Assembly (NCBI RefSeq): GCF_030272615.1
Contig: NW_026729147.1
Location: 60,001 to 90,000 of the forward strand
Length of the DNA stretch: 30,000 bases
Reading direction: 5' to 3'
Source of the DNA: Cryptomeria japonica
Taxonomy: Eukaryota > Streptophyta > Pinopsida > Cupressales > Cupressaceae
Of this stretch, positions 20,701-29,150 are shown one piece after another. The position numbers and the translations under genes were made by a program. The notes beneath the pieces were generated by a model, which worked only from the letters and a program-made list of their open reading frames with translations, was not told the DNA's origin and did not search any database. Position 1 is the first letter of the stretch, and each line of letters opens with the position of its first letter.

Positions 20701-22226
20701 TTCAACAGGAGATCCTGTTCTACGCTCTTCATCATCGGAACCATACTTGGTCTGCTCGGATCCAATATCAGCAAACAGCTCAAGTGTGGCACCACAGCTG
20801 CTGATGCCGACCTCAAGAACTCCTGCCCGAGTATGAGATCGAACTCATTCATTCCAATGGCGATCAAATCAAGCACACCCTGCCACGACCCAACTCGGAT
20901 GACTTCCTTATGGATCTCACCGCTCACCTGCTGCGCGGGTGCGGTCACCGCCTTGAACTGATTTGTAGTGGGCTCGATCTTGAGTCCAAGCTTCTTCGCT
21001 CGGGATGCGGAGATGTAGTTGTGGGTGGCACCTGAATCCACCATAGCTAGCACCTTCTTGTTGCCAAAGAAAGTCTCCACAAAACACAACTCGTGCTTAT
21101 CGGCCACTTCGGTAGAATGTTGCACTGCATTCAGGAGTTGCAAGGTGCTCATTGCGGGCAACTTCTTCTCCTCGAACAACAGCGCGTTGATCCTACTCCG
21201 ATCTGGACAGCTCCGTGCCCAGTGATCATCTTTGCCACAGATGAAACACCCTGGATCACGATCCTTCTTCTTCTCAGTCTGTGTGTGATCTTTCTTCTTC
21301 GGGTTGCCTCCTCCATTCGACTTCTTCGGTTTCTTCTTCCTGGGCTCGCCGTTAGGATCAGAAGGAGGTCCGCCTCCCTTCTTCTCTTTCCGGCGGAAGT
21401 TCTTGTAGTCTGTTCGAGCTCCACCAAAGCCCCTAGCTGCATCGCCCTTATAATCGAGCAGCCCATCCGCAACTGTGATCGCCTCGGCCAAAGTCTGAAC
21501 TTTCTGTCTCCTCAGCTCATCCTTCGCCCAGGGTTGCAGACCCTTAGTGAAGAGGAATAACTTCTCGAAGTCGCTCAACTTGGTGCATTCCAAATCCAAC
21601 ACCTGAAATGCCTTGACATACTCTCGAATAGTGCCAGTATGCTTGAGTTCATCGAACCTGGATCGGATGATCCAATCCGAATTCCCAGGTCGGAATTGAT
21701 CATGAAGCGCTGCCTTCAAGTCAGCCCAGGACTTGATCGGTTTCACCGTCTTCCCAGCGCGTTCATCTGCCTGATGCGTTCGCCACCACAGCTTCGCACT
21801 GCCGGTAAGGTATGTTGCAATATCCTTGACCTGTGCCTCATCAGACGTCTTCGGTGCACACGACAGGTACTCCTCAACATCCCAGAAGAAATTATCAAGT
21901 GCCTTGTCATCGCGCTCACCGTCATAAGTTCCAACTCGAGTTGCCTTAGAACCATGCGTTCCTCCCTGCAACAACGAATGGAAGATCTGTTGCCCCTCTT
22001 TGAGGAAGCGGATCTCTTCCCTCAAAGACTCTATCTGTTCCGCCAGCTTCGACCACTCTGCCGTCATGCGCTCCTCGAGGTCGGACTGTTCCAAGTCCTC
22101 GAGTCGATTTTCATGGTCTTGGAGCCAATCGCGGTGCTTCGGATCTTTCCCCTTCGAAGACACCTTCGCAGCCTTACTCTCAGGTTGCACGACCTCCACT
22201 TCATGCTGACTATCTGTATCTGCCAT
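17721..22226 (-). CDS. Gag-Pol polyprotein of Ty3/gypsy chromovirus
   Basis: A single uninterrupted frame of 1,501 residues encodes the retrotransposon proteins. I chose the ATG at 22226 (MADTDSQ); the frame stays open 18 codons further upstream, but that part overlaps the PBS and starts with GTG. In order: a coiled-coil-like N-terminus; Gag (about 110-270); a zinc knuckle [14 protein letters not shown] (327-340, CCHC); aspartic protease with DSGATHN (397-403); reverse transcriptase (about 580-760) with YLDD (736-739); RNase H with TDAS (about 884-887) and later acidic residues; an integrase HHCC finger (H1075, H1082, C1112, C1115); the integrase core with D1145, D1205 and E1241 (35 residues between the last two); a GPF module (about 1380-1382); and a chromodomain-like end (about 1437-1494). 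All catalytic residues I looked for are present. Gag and Pol are in one frame, so the Gag:Pol ratio must come from processing or other means. The frame is antisense to the spacer promoters. Confidence 0.97.
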   Translation of the reverse strand: MADTDSQHEVEVVQPESKAAKVSSKGKDPKHRDWLQDHENRLEDLEQSDLEERMTAEWSKLAEQIESLREEIRFLKEGQQIFHSLLQGGTHGSKATRVGTYDGERDDKALDNFFWDVEEYLSCAPKTSDEAQVKDIATYLTGSAKLWWRTHQADERAGKTVKPIKSWADLKAALHDQFRPGNSDWIIRSRFDELKHTGTIREYVKAFQVLDLECTKLSDFEKLFLFTKGLQPWAKDELRRQKVQTLAEAITVADGLLDYKGDAARGFGGARTDYKNFRRKEKKGGGPPSDPNGEPRKKKPKKSNGGGNPKKKDHTQTEKKKDRDPGCFICGKDDHWARSCPDRSRINALLFEEKKLPAMSTLQLLNAVQHSTEVADKHELCFVETFFGNKKVLAMVDSGATHNYISASRAKKLGLKIEPTTNQFKAVTAPAQQVSGEIHKEVIRVGSWQGVLDLIAIGMNEFDLILGQEFLRSASAAVVPHLSCLLILDPSRPSMVPMMKSVEQDLLLNALSAKQVGKGRREELFLAALIGDWDEGESSGPSNTSAIQDVLSEFADVMPDQLPAVLPPRRHVDHRIELESGARPPAKAPYRLSAPEMEELRKQLAELAEAGYLRPSRSPYAAPVLFQRKKDGSLRMCVDYRALNKLTIKNKYPLPLIADSFDRLVDARVFTKLDLRQGYYQIRIAPGDEEKTAITTRYGSYEFLVMPFGLTNAPATFSTLMNDVFRSLLDKCVVVYLDDILVYSRDMEEHKRHLQEVFALLREHQLFAKKEKCAFAQEEVPFLGHILGHGQIRPDPEKLQAIRDWEPLRNVHEVRQFLGLANYYRKFVAGYSRIASPLTDLLKKDRGWKWGDKQQTAFELLKDKLTEEPVLALPKYGQPFEVQTDASDYAMGGVLMQDGHPVAYESRKLNDRERNYSAHEKEMTAIVHCLRTWRHYLLGVPFIVKTDNVSSTYFKTQSKLTPKQARWQEFLAEFDFELIYNPGRHNVVADALSRKAQLGALKLLGQSQVVLNEDMIEKIKEGLENDSQAWQIVLQVQAGRTRKFALQDGLLYFAANRVYLPKWRDVRKEVLQECHDSVWAGHPGQKRTMALLERGFYWPNMRDDVERYVRTCLTCQQDKAQMLQPAGLLRPLPVPVRPWASVSMDFITQLPEVDGHSSIMVVVDRFSKYAIFIACKTSCPAEEAAELFFKNVVKNWGIPLSIVSDRDPRFTSSFWQELFKIVGTRLLMSSGFHPQTDGQTERINGILKDYLRHFVVSDQRNWPKLLDVAQFSYNLQRSESSKFSPFELATGQQPLSPHTVLAGYQGENVDATERLKSWNEKVDLARYHLTQASDRMKKFADRHRRRLEFDVGDKVLVRMDQDRFKVPKGLSASLVRRFDGPFEVIRKINPVAYQLNLPLHLKTHPVFHVSQLRPHHPDDEDLIRNIPNRGPANVLDNPDRRVSQVLAMRTRGGGKNGIREFLVMFEGQGRDSASWERSESLWRDEEIIMEFLSRRNPPRQE

Positions 22227-22260
22227 CTCTCGATCTACACAGCCCCAGATCTGATCCGAA

Positions 22261-22272
22261 GCTCTGATACCA
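22261..22272 (-). other. Primer binding site (initiator tRNA-Met type)
   Basis: On the minus strand, two bases after the LTR terminal CA, comes TGGTATCAGAGC. This is the standard plant PBS complementary to the 3' end of initiator tRNA-Met, which primes minus-strand DNA synthesis. Confidence 0.95.
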
Positions 22273-22274
22273 AC

Positions 22275-23218
22275 TGTCACGGGCTTTGGGAGTTAAGCCT
22301 GTGCGGCACCGACAAGTCCCGACCCGACTCGGATCCGTTCAAGGTCAGAGACCTTCGGCCTACGCCTCGTCCCTTCCAATATTGCGCTAAAGCGGAATGC
22401 ACAATGTAAATGCAGATCGACTTGCTCCCAGAATGCATAAAAGGATACGATGCAATGCGGAATAAAATAGACAACACAACATTCAAAGGTGGGGCGAGGT
22501 GCCCATATCCTTTATTATTATCCTCAAAGATTACAATGCTGGATAGAACTCGGTATTGAGAAATACCGGTCGCCCCCAAATGGATTGCCCAGCCAGCCAA
22601 TCTGACTCGGACAAGTTACAAAGAGTCCCTTCGACTCAGACTGGGATCGGCTCGCTCGAGAGGAGAACCAGTTAGCTCCTCGAGGTGCCAGATCGCCAAG
22701 TCACAAGACCCCAATGCTCGCCTGAGCAATAAAGTCCCTCGCTGCAATACTCGCACTCAGACTTGCGACGCCGAAGACTCGCATCTGTCTGCTCGTCTGC
22801 TCGCTGCCGAATGCTTGATCGCTGATGATCTTGATTCTGAATCTGCTTCTGCTTGCCAAGAATGAGCATCCCGCTCATCTTATATACTGGAGGGTCGGAC
22901 CCAAATAAAAGAGCCGTTGGGCGGATAGGGCCGGCCCAAAAGGAATCCCGCCAATGGAAAATTAGCGCCCATATAGGTCCGGACTCATATAAGTTAAGTC
23001 CGCGCTAAGAAGAACATCGGCCAAGTCCCATGTCGGCCCCCGCCAAGGAAATAAAACATATCGGCCCCGCCGATGAAATGAATTAAGTCGGCTGTGTGAA
23101 ACACCAATTCCATGTCGGCTATGCAAAAGAAAGAGTTCCGATGCAAAATGGAACCCCACTAAGGCTGGACCCGATCCAAAAACTGTGCAAGTATTCTGCC
23201 CAATGCAGACCCGTTACA
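22275..23218 (-). repeat. 5' LTR (right on plus strand)
   Basis: The 944-bp LTR next to the PBS would drive the element's Pol II transcription. TATATAAG is at 22879-22886 and AATAAA at 22511-22516, both on the minus strand. The R region would therefore run roughly from 22850 down to about 22495. The LTR is flanked on the right by GGGGA. Confidence 0.96.
22879..22886 (-). promoter_or_regulatory. LTR TATA box
   Basis: TATATAAG on the minus strand lies in the 5' LTR, 332 bp from its outer end, a usual place for the U3 core promoter. The matching copy in the 3' LTR is at 17301-17308. Confidence 0.75.
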
Positions 23219-23223
23219 GGGGA
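23219..23223 (+). repeat. Target-site duplication, right
   Basis: GGGGA follows the CCCGTTACA LTR end and continues into GGTAGTG, restoring the promoter context TATATA-GGGGAGG when the element is ignored. Confidence 0.93.
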
Positions 23224-23248
23224 GGTAGTGTTCTCGAGCATCCTCCCC

Positions 23249-23346
23249 CCGTGCCCGTTTATGTCGATTGATGCTGGTGCTCGACTGGTTGGAGCGCTCG
23301 GATGCAAAAATCTTGCACCAGGATTTATCGATTGTGATGGACACGG
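23249..23346 (+). other. Post-promoter hairpin, unit 11
   Basis: The 32-nt arms 23249-23280 and 23315-23346 can form about 22 Watson-Crick and 4 G-U pairs with 6 mismatches, around a 34-nt loop. It is the most decayed of the three homologous hairpins. Confidence 0.6.
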
Positions 23347-23636
23347 CAAGTCTCCTGATTGCTATGCAGGAGCTCATCGTGAATCTCTATGCGGCCTTGG
23401 TATGGACTCGACCTGCGGAATGGTTCGGCAATGGTAGTCGCTCCAACACGTCCTTGCAATGGCCACAGAGGTGATTCGACTAGAGCTCCAGTCTAGCTTT
23501 TGGGTTGCTTGGCGGACTGGTATAGCCGCGATCGAGTTCCGGCCATGAACGTTTTAGATAGCTCTTGGGCTTTCTGGGACGGAAGTCGGAAGTTTGGGCT
23601 GTTGTCCGATTTGATGACCATTCTTCGGATGTGTGA

Positions 23637-23664
23637 GAATCGGACAAATAACTTATATAGGGGA
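23637..23664 (+). promoter_or_regulatory. Pol I promoter-like element 12 (third family)
   Basis: Core TATATAGGGG at 23654-23663 with upstream GAATCGGACAAATAACT. The G-run is followed by GGGGACTG rather than GGGGAGG, and the partner downstream is CCCCCTCC, so the 5'-terminal pairing is weaker than in other copies. Confidence 0.68.
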
Positions 23665-23688
23665 CTGTGTTGTCTCACGCAGCCCCCT

Positions 23689-23787
23689 CCGTGCCCCTCT
23701 ATCTCGACCGATGTTGGTGCTTGAAAGGGTTGGGATCGCTCGGATTTATAAACGTGCACCACCATTTGTCGAGTGTGAGGGACGCGG
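23689..23787 (+). other. Post-promoter hairpin, unit 12
   Basis: The arms 23689-23720 and 23756-23787 form about 24 Watson-Crick and 2 G-U pairs with 6 mismatches. The position relative to the promoter core matches units 11 and 13. Confidence 0.62.
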
Positions 23788-24126
23788 CAGGTCTCCTAAA
23801 TGCTATGCGGGCGCTCTCTGAGAATCTCTATCCGGCCTCGACACAGACTAGTCTTGCTGAATGGTTTGGCACTGGTAGTCGATCCAACACGTCGTTGTTG
23901 TGGCCGCCTAGGCGATTCGATTCGAGCCCCCGTCTAGCTTTTGGGTTGCTTGGCGGATTTTGCCCTATCCGCAAGTGAGCTCGGTCCCTAAACGTTCGAG
24001 AAACCCGATTGCTATGCGCCGACTCTCTTTCTTGCGAGCCTCCATCTAGCTTTTGGGTCTCTACGGAACGGAAGTCGGAATCTGGGACCGTTGTTTGATT
24101 CGACGAGGCAGACTACGGTTGTGCGA

Positions 24127-24154
24127 GAATCGGACAAATAACTTATATAGGGGA
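24127..24154 (+). promoter_or_regulatory. Pol I promoter-like element 13; candidate gene promoter
   Basis: Core TATATAGGGG at 24144-24153 with upstream GAATCGGACAAATAACT. GGGGAG at 24150-24155 can pair with CTCCCC at 24173-24178. It is the rightmost promoter copy seen in the window and belongs to the family distinct from the tandem spacer copies. If no further copy lies right of 30000, this is the best candidate for the 45S gene promoter, and everything after it would be 5' external transcribed spacer. The alternative is that it is one more spacer promoter. Confidence 0.68.
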
Positions 24155-24180
24155 GGTGTTGACTGGAGCATTCTCCCCCG

Positions 24181-24270
24181 TGCCCCTCTAACTCGACCAA
24201 TGCTGGCGCTCGAACGGTGGTAGCGCTCGGATTTTCATTGAGCGCCAGCATTGGTCGATTTAGAGGGGCA
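24181..24270 (+). other. Near-perfect 31-bp inverted repeat after promoter 13
   Basis: Arms 24181-24211 and 24240-24270 are reverse complements with one mismatch and enclose a 28-nt loop. It begins about 32 nt after the presumed start site and is the best-paired of three homologous hairpins. Confidence 0.85.
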
Positions 24271-24519
24271 TGCGAGATTCCCGAATGCTATGCGAGGGCT
24301 CTAACGGAAATGTCTATTGGTTTCGGTATGGATGCAATTGCGAGTGGTTCGGCAAAGGTAGTCGTTCCGATGCGTCCATGTCGTGGCCAAATCGATAATT
24401 CGATTTGAGCCCTCGTATAGCATTTGGGTCTCTCGATGTGATTCCGCATTCCAGTCCCTTTGGGCACTGCTTGAGCCGCATCCCAGGGGGTTCCCTTCCC
24501 AATAATCTGCCTCGCAACC

Positions 24520-27500
24520 CGATTGCTATGCGGTGAGGCTCCTCGGCCGCCTCGGAACTATCTGTGTATCAGACGCATCGCGGGATAAGGGGTTGGCAAC
24601 GGTAGTCGCCCCAAGCGCGTCCGATGCTTGGACCATTCCGAGGCGGCCCTGAAGCCTCTTCCGTCTAGCCGTTGGGTCCTTCTCGCCGCATCCCTCGCCT
24701 CGCACCCCGATTGCTATGCGGTGAGGCTCCTCGGCCGCCTCGGAACTATCTGTGTATCGGACGCGTCGCGGGATAAGGGGTTGTCACTGGTAGTCGCCCC
24801 AAGCGCGTCCGATGCTTGGACCATTCCGAGGCGGCCCTGAAGCCTCTTCCGTCTAGCCGTTGGGTCCTTCTCGCCGCATCCCTCGCCTCGCACCCCGATT
24901 GCTATGCGGTGAGGCTCCTCGGCCGCCTCGGAACTATCTGTGTATCGGACGCGTCGCGGGATAAGGGGTTGTCATTGGTAGTCGCCCCAAGCGCGTCCGA
25001 TGCTTGGACCATTCCGAGGCGGCCCTGAAGCCTCTTCCGTCTAGCCGTTGGGTCCTTCTCGCCGCATCCCTCGCCTCGCACCCCGATTGCTATGCGGTGA
25101 GGCTCCTCGGCCGCCTCGGAACTATCTGTGTATCGGACGCGTCGCGGGATAAGGGGTTGTCACTGGTAGTCGCCCCAAGCGCGTCCGATGCTTGGACCAT
25201 TCCGAGGCGGCCCTGAAGCCTCTTCCGTCTAGCCGTTGGGTCCTTCTCGCCGCATCCCTCGCCTCGCACCCCGATTGCTATGCGGTGAGGCTCCTCGGCC
25301 GCCTCGGAACTATCTGTGTATCGGACGCGTCGCGGGATAAGGGGTTGTCACTGGTAGTCGCCCCAAGCGCGTTCGATGCTTGGACCATTCCGAGGCGGCC
25401 CTGAAGCCTCTTCCGTCTAGCCGTTGGGTCCTTCTCGCCGCATCCCTCGCCTCGCACCCCGATTGCTATGCGGTGAGGCTCCTCGGCCGCCTTGGAACTA
25501 TCTGTGTATCGGACGCGTCGCGGGATAAGGGGTTGTCACTGGTAGTCGCCCCAAGCGCGTCCGATGCTTGGACCATTCCGAGGCGGACCCGAAGCCTCTT
25601 CCGTCTAGCCGTTGGGTCCTTCTCGCCGCATCCTTCGCCTCGCACCCCGATTGCTATGCGGTGAGGCTCCTCGGCCGCCTCGGAACTATCTGTGTATCGG
25701 ACGCGTCGCGGGATAAGGGGTTGTCACTGGTAGTCGCCCCAAGCGCGTCCGATGCTTGGACCATTCCGAGGCGGACCCGAAGCCTCTTCCGTCTAGCCGT
25801 TGGGTCCTTCTCGCCGCATCCCTCGCCTCGCACCCCGATTGCTATGCGGTGAGGCTCCTCGGCCGCCTTGGAACTATCTGTGTATCGGACGCGTCGCGGG
25901 ATAAGGGGTTGTCACTGGTAGTCGCCCCAAGCGCGTCCGATGCTTGGACCATTCCGAGGCGGACCCGAAGCCTCTTCCGTCTAGCCGTTGGGTCCTTCTC
26001 GCCGCATCCCTCGCCTCGCACCCCGATTGCTATGCGGTGAGGCTCCTCGGCCGCCTTGGAACTATCTGTGTATCGGACGCGTCGCGGGATAAGGGGTTGT
26101 CACTGGTAGTCGCCCCAAGCGCGTCCGATGCTTGGACCATTCCGAGGCGGACCCGAAGCCTCTTCCGTCTAGCCGTTGGGTCCTTCTCGCCGCATCCCTC
26201 GCCTCGCACCCCGATTGCTATGCGGTGAGGCTCCTCGGCCGCCTTGGAACTATCTGTGTATCGGACGCGTCGCGGGATAAGGGGTTGTCACTGGTAGTCG
26301 CCCCAAGCGCGTCCGATGCTTGGACCATTCCGAGGCGGCCCCGAAGCCTCTTCCGTGTAGCCGTTGGGTCGTTCTCGCCGCATCCCTCGCCTCGCACCCC
26401 GATTGCTATGCGGTGAGGCTCCTCGGCCGCCTTGGAACTATCTGTGTATCGGACGCGTCGTGGGATAAGGGGTTGTCACTGGTAGTCGCCCCAAGCGCGT
26501 CCGATGCTTGGACCATTCCGAGGCGGCCCCGAAGCCTCTTCCGTGTAGCCGTTGGGTCCTTCTCGCCGCATCCCTCGCCTCGCACCCCGATTGCTATGCG
26601 GTGAGGCTCCTCGGCCGCCTTGGAACTATCTGTGTATCGGACGCGTCGCGGGATAAGGGGTTGTCACTGGTAGTCGCCCCAAGCGCGTCCGATGCTTGGA
26701 CCATTCCGAGGCGGACCTGAAGCCTCTTCCCTCTAGCCGTTGGGGCTTTCTCGCCGCATCCCTCGCCTCGCACCCTGATTGCTATGCTGTGAGGCTCCTC
26801 GGCCGCCTTGGAACTATCTGTGTATCGGACGCATCGCGGGATAAGGGGTTGGCAGTGGTAGTCGCCCCAAGCGCATCCGATGCTTGGACCATTCCGAGGC
26901 GGCCCTGCAGCCTCTTCCGTCTAGCCGTTGGGGCCATCTCGCCGCATCCCCCACCTCGCACCACGATTGCTATGCGGTGAGGCTCCTTGGCCGCCTCGGA
27001 ACTATCTGTGTATCGGACGCATCGCGGGATAAGGGGTTGTCACTGGTAGTCGCCCCAAGCGCGTCCGATGCTTGGACTATTCCGAGGCGGCCCTGCAGCC
27101 TCTTCCGTCTAGCCGTTGGGGCCATCTCGCTGCATCCCCCACCTCCTCGGCCGCCTCGGAACTATCTGTGTATCGGACGCATCGCGGGATAAGGGGTTGG
27201 CAGTGGTAGTCGCCCCAAGCGCGTCCGATGCTTGGACTATTCCGAGGCAGCCCTGCAGCCTCTTCCGTCTAGCCTTTGGGGCCATCTCGCCGCATCCCTC
27301 GCCTCGCACCCCGATTGCTATGCGGTGAGGCTCCTCGGCCGCCTGGGAACTATCTTCGTATCGGACGCATCGCGGGATAAGGGGTTGTCACTGGTAGTCG
27401 CCCCAAGCGCGTCCGATGCTTGGACTATTCCGAGGCGGCCCTGTGGCCTCTTCCGTCTAGCCGTTGGGGCCATCTCGCCGCATCCCCCACCTCGCACCCC

Positions 27501-28560
27501 GATTGCTATGCGGTGAGGCTCTTCGGCCGCCTTGGAACTATCTTCGTATCGGACGCATCGCGGGATAAGGGGTTGTCACTGGTAGTGGCCCCAAGCGCGT
27601 CCGATGCTTGGACTATTCCGAGGCGGCCCTGCAGCCTCTTCCGTCTAGCCGTTGGGGCCATCTCGCCGCATCCCCCACCTCGCACCCCGATTGCTATGCG
27701 GTGAGGCTCCTCGGCCGCCTTGGAACTATCTTCGTATCGGACGCATCGCGGGATAAGGGGTTGTCACTGGTAGTCGCCCCAAGCGCGTCCGATGCTTGGA
27801 CTATTCCGACGCGGCCCTGTGGCCTCTTCCGTCTAGCCGTTGGGGCCATCTCGCCGCATCCCCCACCTCGCACCCCGATTGCTATGCGGTGAGGCTCCTC
27901 GGCCGCCTTGGAACCATCTTCGTATCGGACGCATCGCGGGATAGGGGGCTGTCACTGGTAGTCGCCCCAAGCGTGTCCGATGCTTGGACCATTCCTAGGC
28001 GGCCCTGAAGCCTCTTCCGTCTAGCCGTTGGGGCCTTCCCGCCCCATCCCTCGCCTCGCACCCCCGATTGCTATGCGGTGAGGCTCCTCGGCCGCCTTGG
28101 AACCATCTGTGTATCGGACGCATCGCGGGATAAGGGGTTGGCACTGGCAGTCGCCCCAAGCGCGTCCGATGCTTGGACCATTCCGAGGTGGCCCTGAAGC
28201 CTCTTCCGTCTAGCCGTTGGGGCCTTCCCGCCCCATCCCTCGCCTCGCACCCCGATTGATATGCGGTGAGGCTCCTCGGCCGCCTTGGAACTATCTGTGT
28301 ATCGGACGCATCGCGGGATAAGGGGTTGGCACTGGTAGTCGTCCCAATCGCATCCGATGCTTGGACCATTCCGAGGCGGCCCTGCAGCCTCTTCCGTTTA
28401 GCCGTCGGGGCCTTCCCGCCGCATCCCTCGCCTCGCATCCCGATTCCTATGCGGTGAGTCTTCTCGGCCGCCGCGGAACTATACCTGTTATTGCTACTGC
28501 ATCCTTCGGCTGGTAACCTCCTCTGCCGCCTTGGAACGTTCTCTTTGTCGGACGCGTCGC
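24520..28560. repeat. 188-bp tandem repeat array, about 21 units
   Basis: The repeat GCGGTGAGGCTCCTCGGCC...GATTGCTAT recurs at 188-bp intervals, seen for example as GATGCTTGGAC every 188 bp from 24623 to 26879. Exceptions are a 28-bp deletion in the unit at 27072-27232 and one extra base near 28068. Variant bases form blocks: GGCCCTGAAG in the first units, GGACCCGAAG near 25585-26150, and GGCCCCGAAG near 26337 and 26525. Between 27249 and 27813, CTGCAG and CTGTGG units alternate, suggesting a dimeric 376-bp higher-order unit. Because 188 is not a multiple of three, the 70-94-residue frames are artefacts. Confidence 0.95.
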
Positions 28561-29150
28561 GGGATAAGGGGTTGGCACTGGTAGTCGCCCCAAGCGCGCC
28601 CGATGCATAGACCGCTCCGAGTCGACCTTGCTTTCAGCCTCTCACATGCATAGACCTCTCTGAGTCGACCCTGCAGCCTCTCACGTTTAGCCTTTGGAAT
28701 CTCGCCTCACAACATGATTGCTATCCTTGATGCATCCCTTGCCTCGAGCCCTGATTGCTTTCTTGGCTGCATCCCTCCTCTCCTCACAGCCCGGTTGTCA
28801 TCACTGCTTCATCCGTCGCTTCATGCATTCTGGCTGCTGGGCCCTTCCCACCGCACACCTCGATTGCTATCTCTTCTGCATCACACACCCCGATTGCTAT
28901 CTCTGCTACATCCCTCGGCTCTCACTTCTGCATCCTTCGCCTCACACCTCGATTGCTATCAATGCTGCATCCGTAACCTCACACCCCGATTGCTATGCGG
29001 GGAGGCTCCTTGGCCGCCTTGGAAATTTCTGTGTGTCGGACGCACCGCGGGATAAGGGGTTGGCACTGGTAGTCGCCCCAAGTGCGCCCGATTCTTAGAC
29101 CGCTTCGAGGTGACCTCGTAGCCTCTTTCGTCCAGGCTTCCTGCCTTCAA
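28451..29150. repeat. Decayed 188-bp derivatives
   Basis: One diverged unit follows the array (28451-28640). Next, 28700-28990 contains several 30-45-bp pieces of the form GCATCCCTCGCCTCACACC plus CCGATTGCTATC, taken from the unit end. A separate diverged unit with GGATAAGGGGTTGGCACTGG lies at about 28996-29140. The order suggests loss of homogenisation at the array edge. Confidence 0.8.

Larger units (their letters stand above)
16697..23218 (-). mobile_element. Complete Ty3/gypsy chromovirus LTR retrotransposon
   Basis: A 6,522-bp element has two 944-bp LTRs that start TG and end CA, with the 5-bp target duplication GGGGA on both sides. It reads on the minus strand. In element order it has the 5' LTR (22275-23218), a PBS matching initiator methionine tRNA, one gag-pol frame, a polypurine tract and the 3' LTR (16697-17640). 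The domain order (RT before integrase) places it in Ty3/gypsy (Metaviridae). The C-terminal chromodomain-like segment and the GPF module after the integrase core mark it as a chromovirus. The LTRs look identical and the frame is unbroken, so the insertion is young. I cannot assign a chromovirus clade without a tree. Confidence 0.97.
23219..24520 (+). repeat. Third promoter-repeat family, downstream part (about 490-560-bp units)
   Basis: After the retrotransposon come the remainder of promoter unit 11 and two more complete units. Each unit has a GTCGGAA segment, the promoter block with AACTTATATAGGGG, a G-run/C-run pairing pair, a 32-bp inverted repeat, then TGCTATGC, GGTAGTCG and a CTTTTGGGT-type segment. 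The last parts align with the 188-bp repeat that follows, for example 23354-23515 and 23797-23956. The spacing of cores is 490 bp between units 12 and 13. A spare fragment GATTGCTATGCGC...TCTAGCTTTTGGGTC sits at 24008-24060. No protein gene is supported. Confidence 0.85.

Noticed and set aside
22227-22280. Upstream extension of gag-pol to a GTG at 22280
   Set aside because: It would translate the primer binding site and LTR edge. The ATG at 22226 is the natural start.
24628-28457. Serial 70-94-residue frames in the 188-bp array
   Set aside because: The unit length is not a multiple of three and the frame restarts in each unit, so these are repeat artefacts.
24530-28560. ATCGGAC...GGATAAGGGG in each 188-bp unit as a Pol I promoter
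   Set aside because: It resembles the promoter only loosely. Aligned homologous segments after promoters 11-13 read GGAATGGTTCGG, so the match is probably coincidental.
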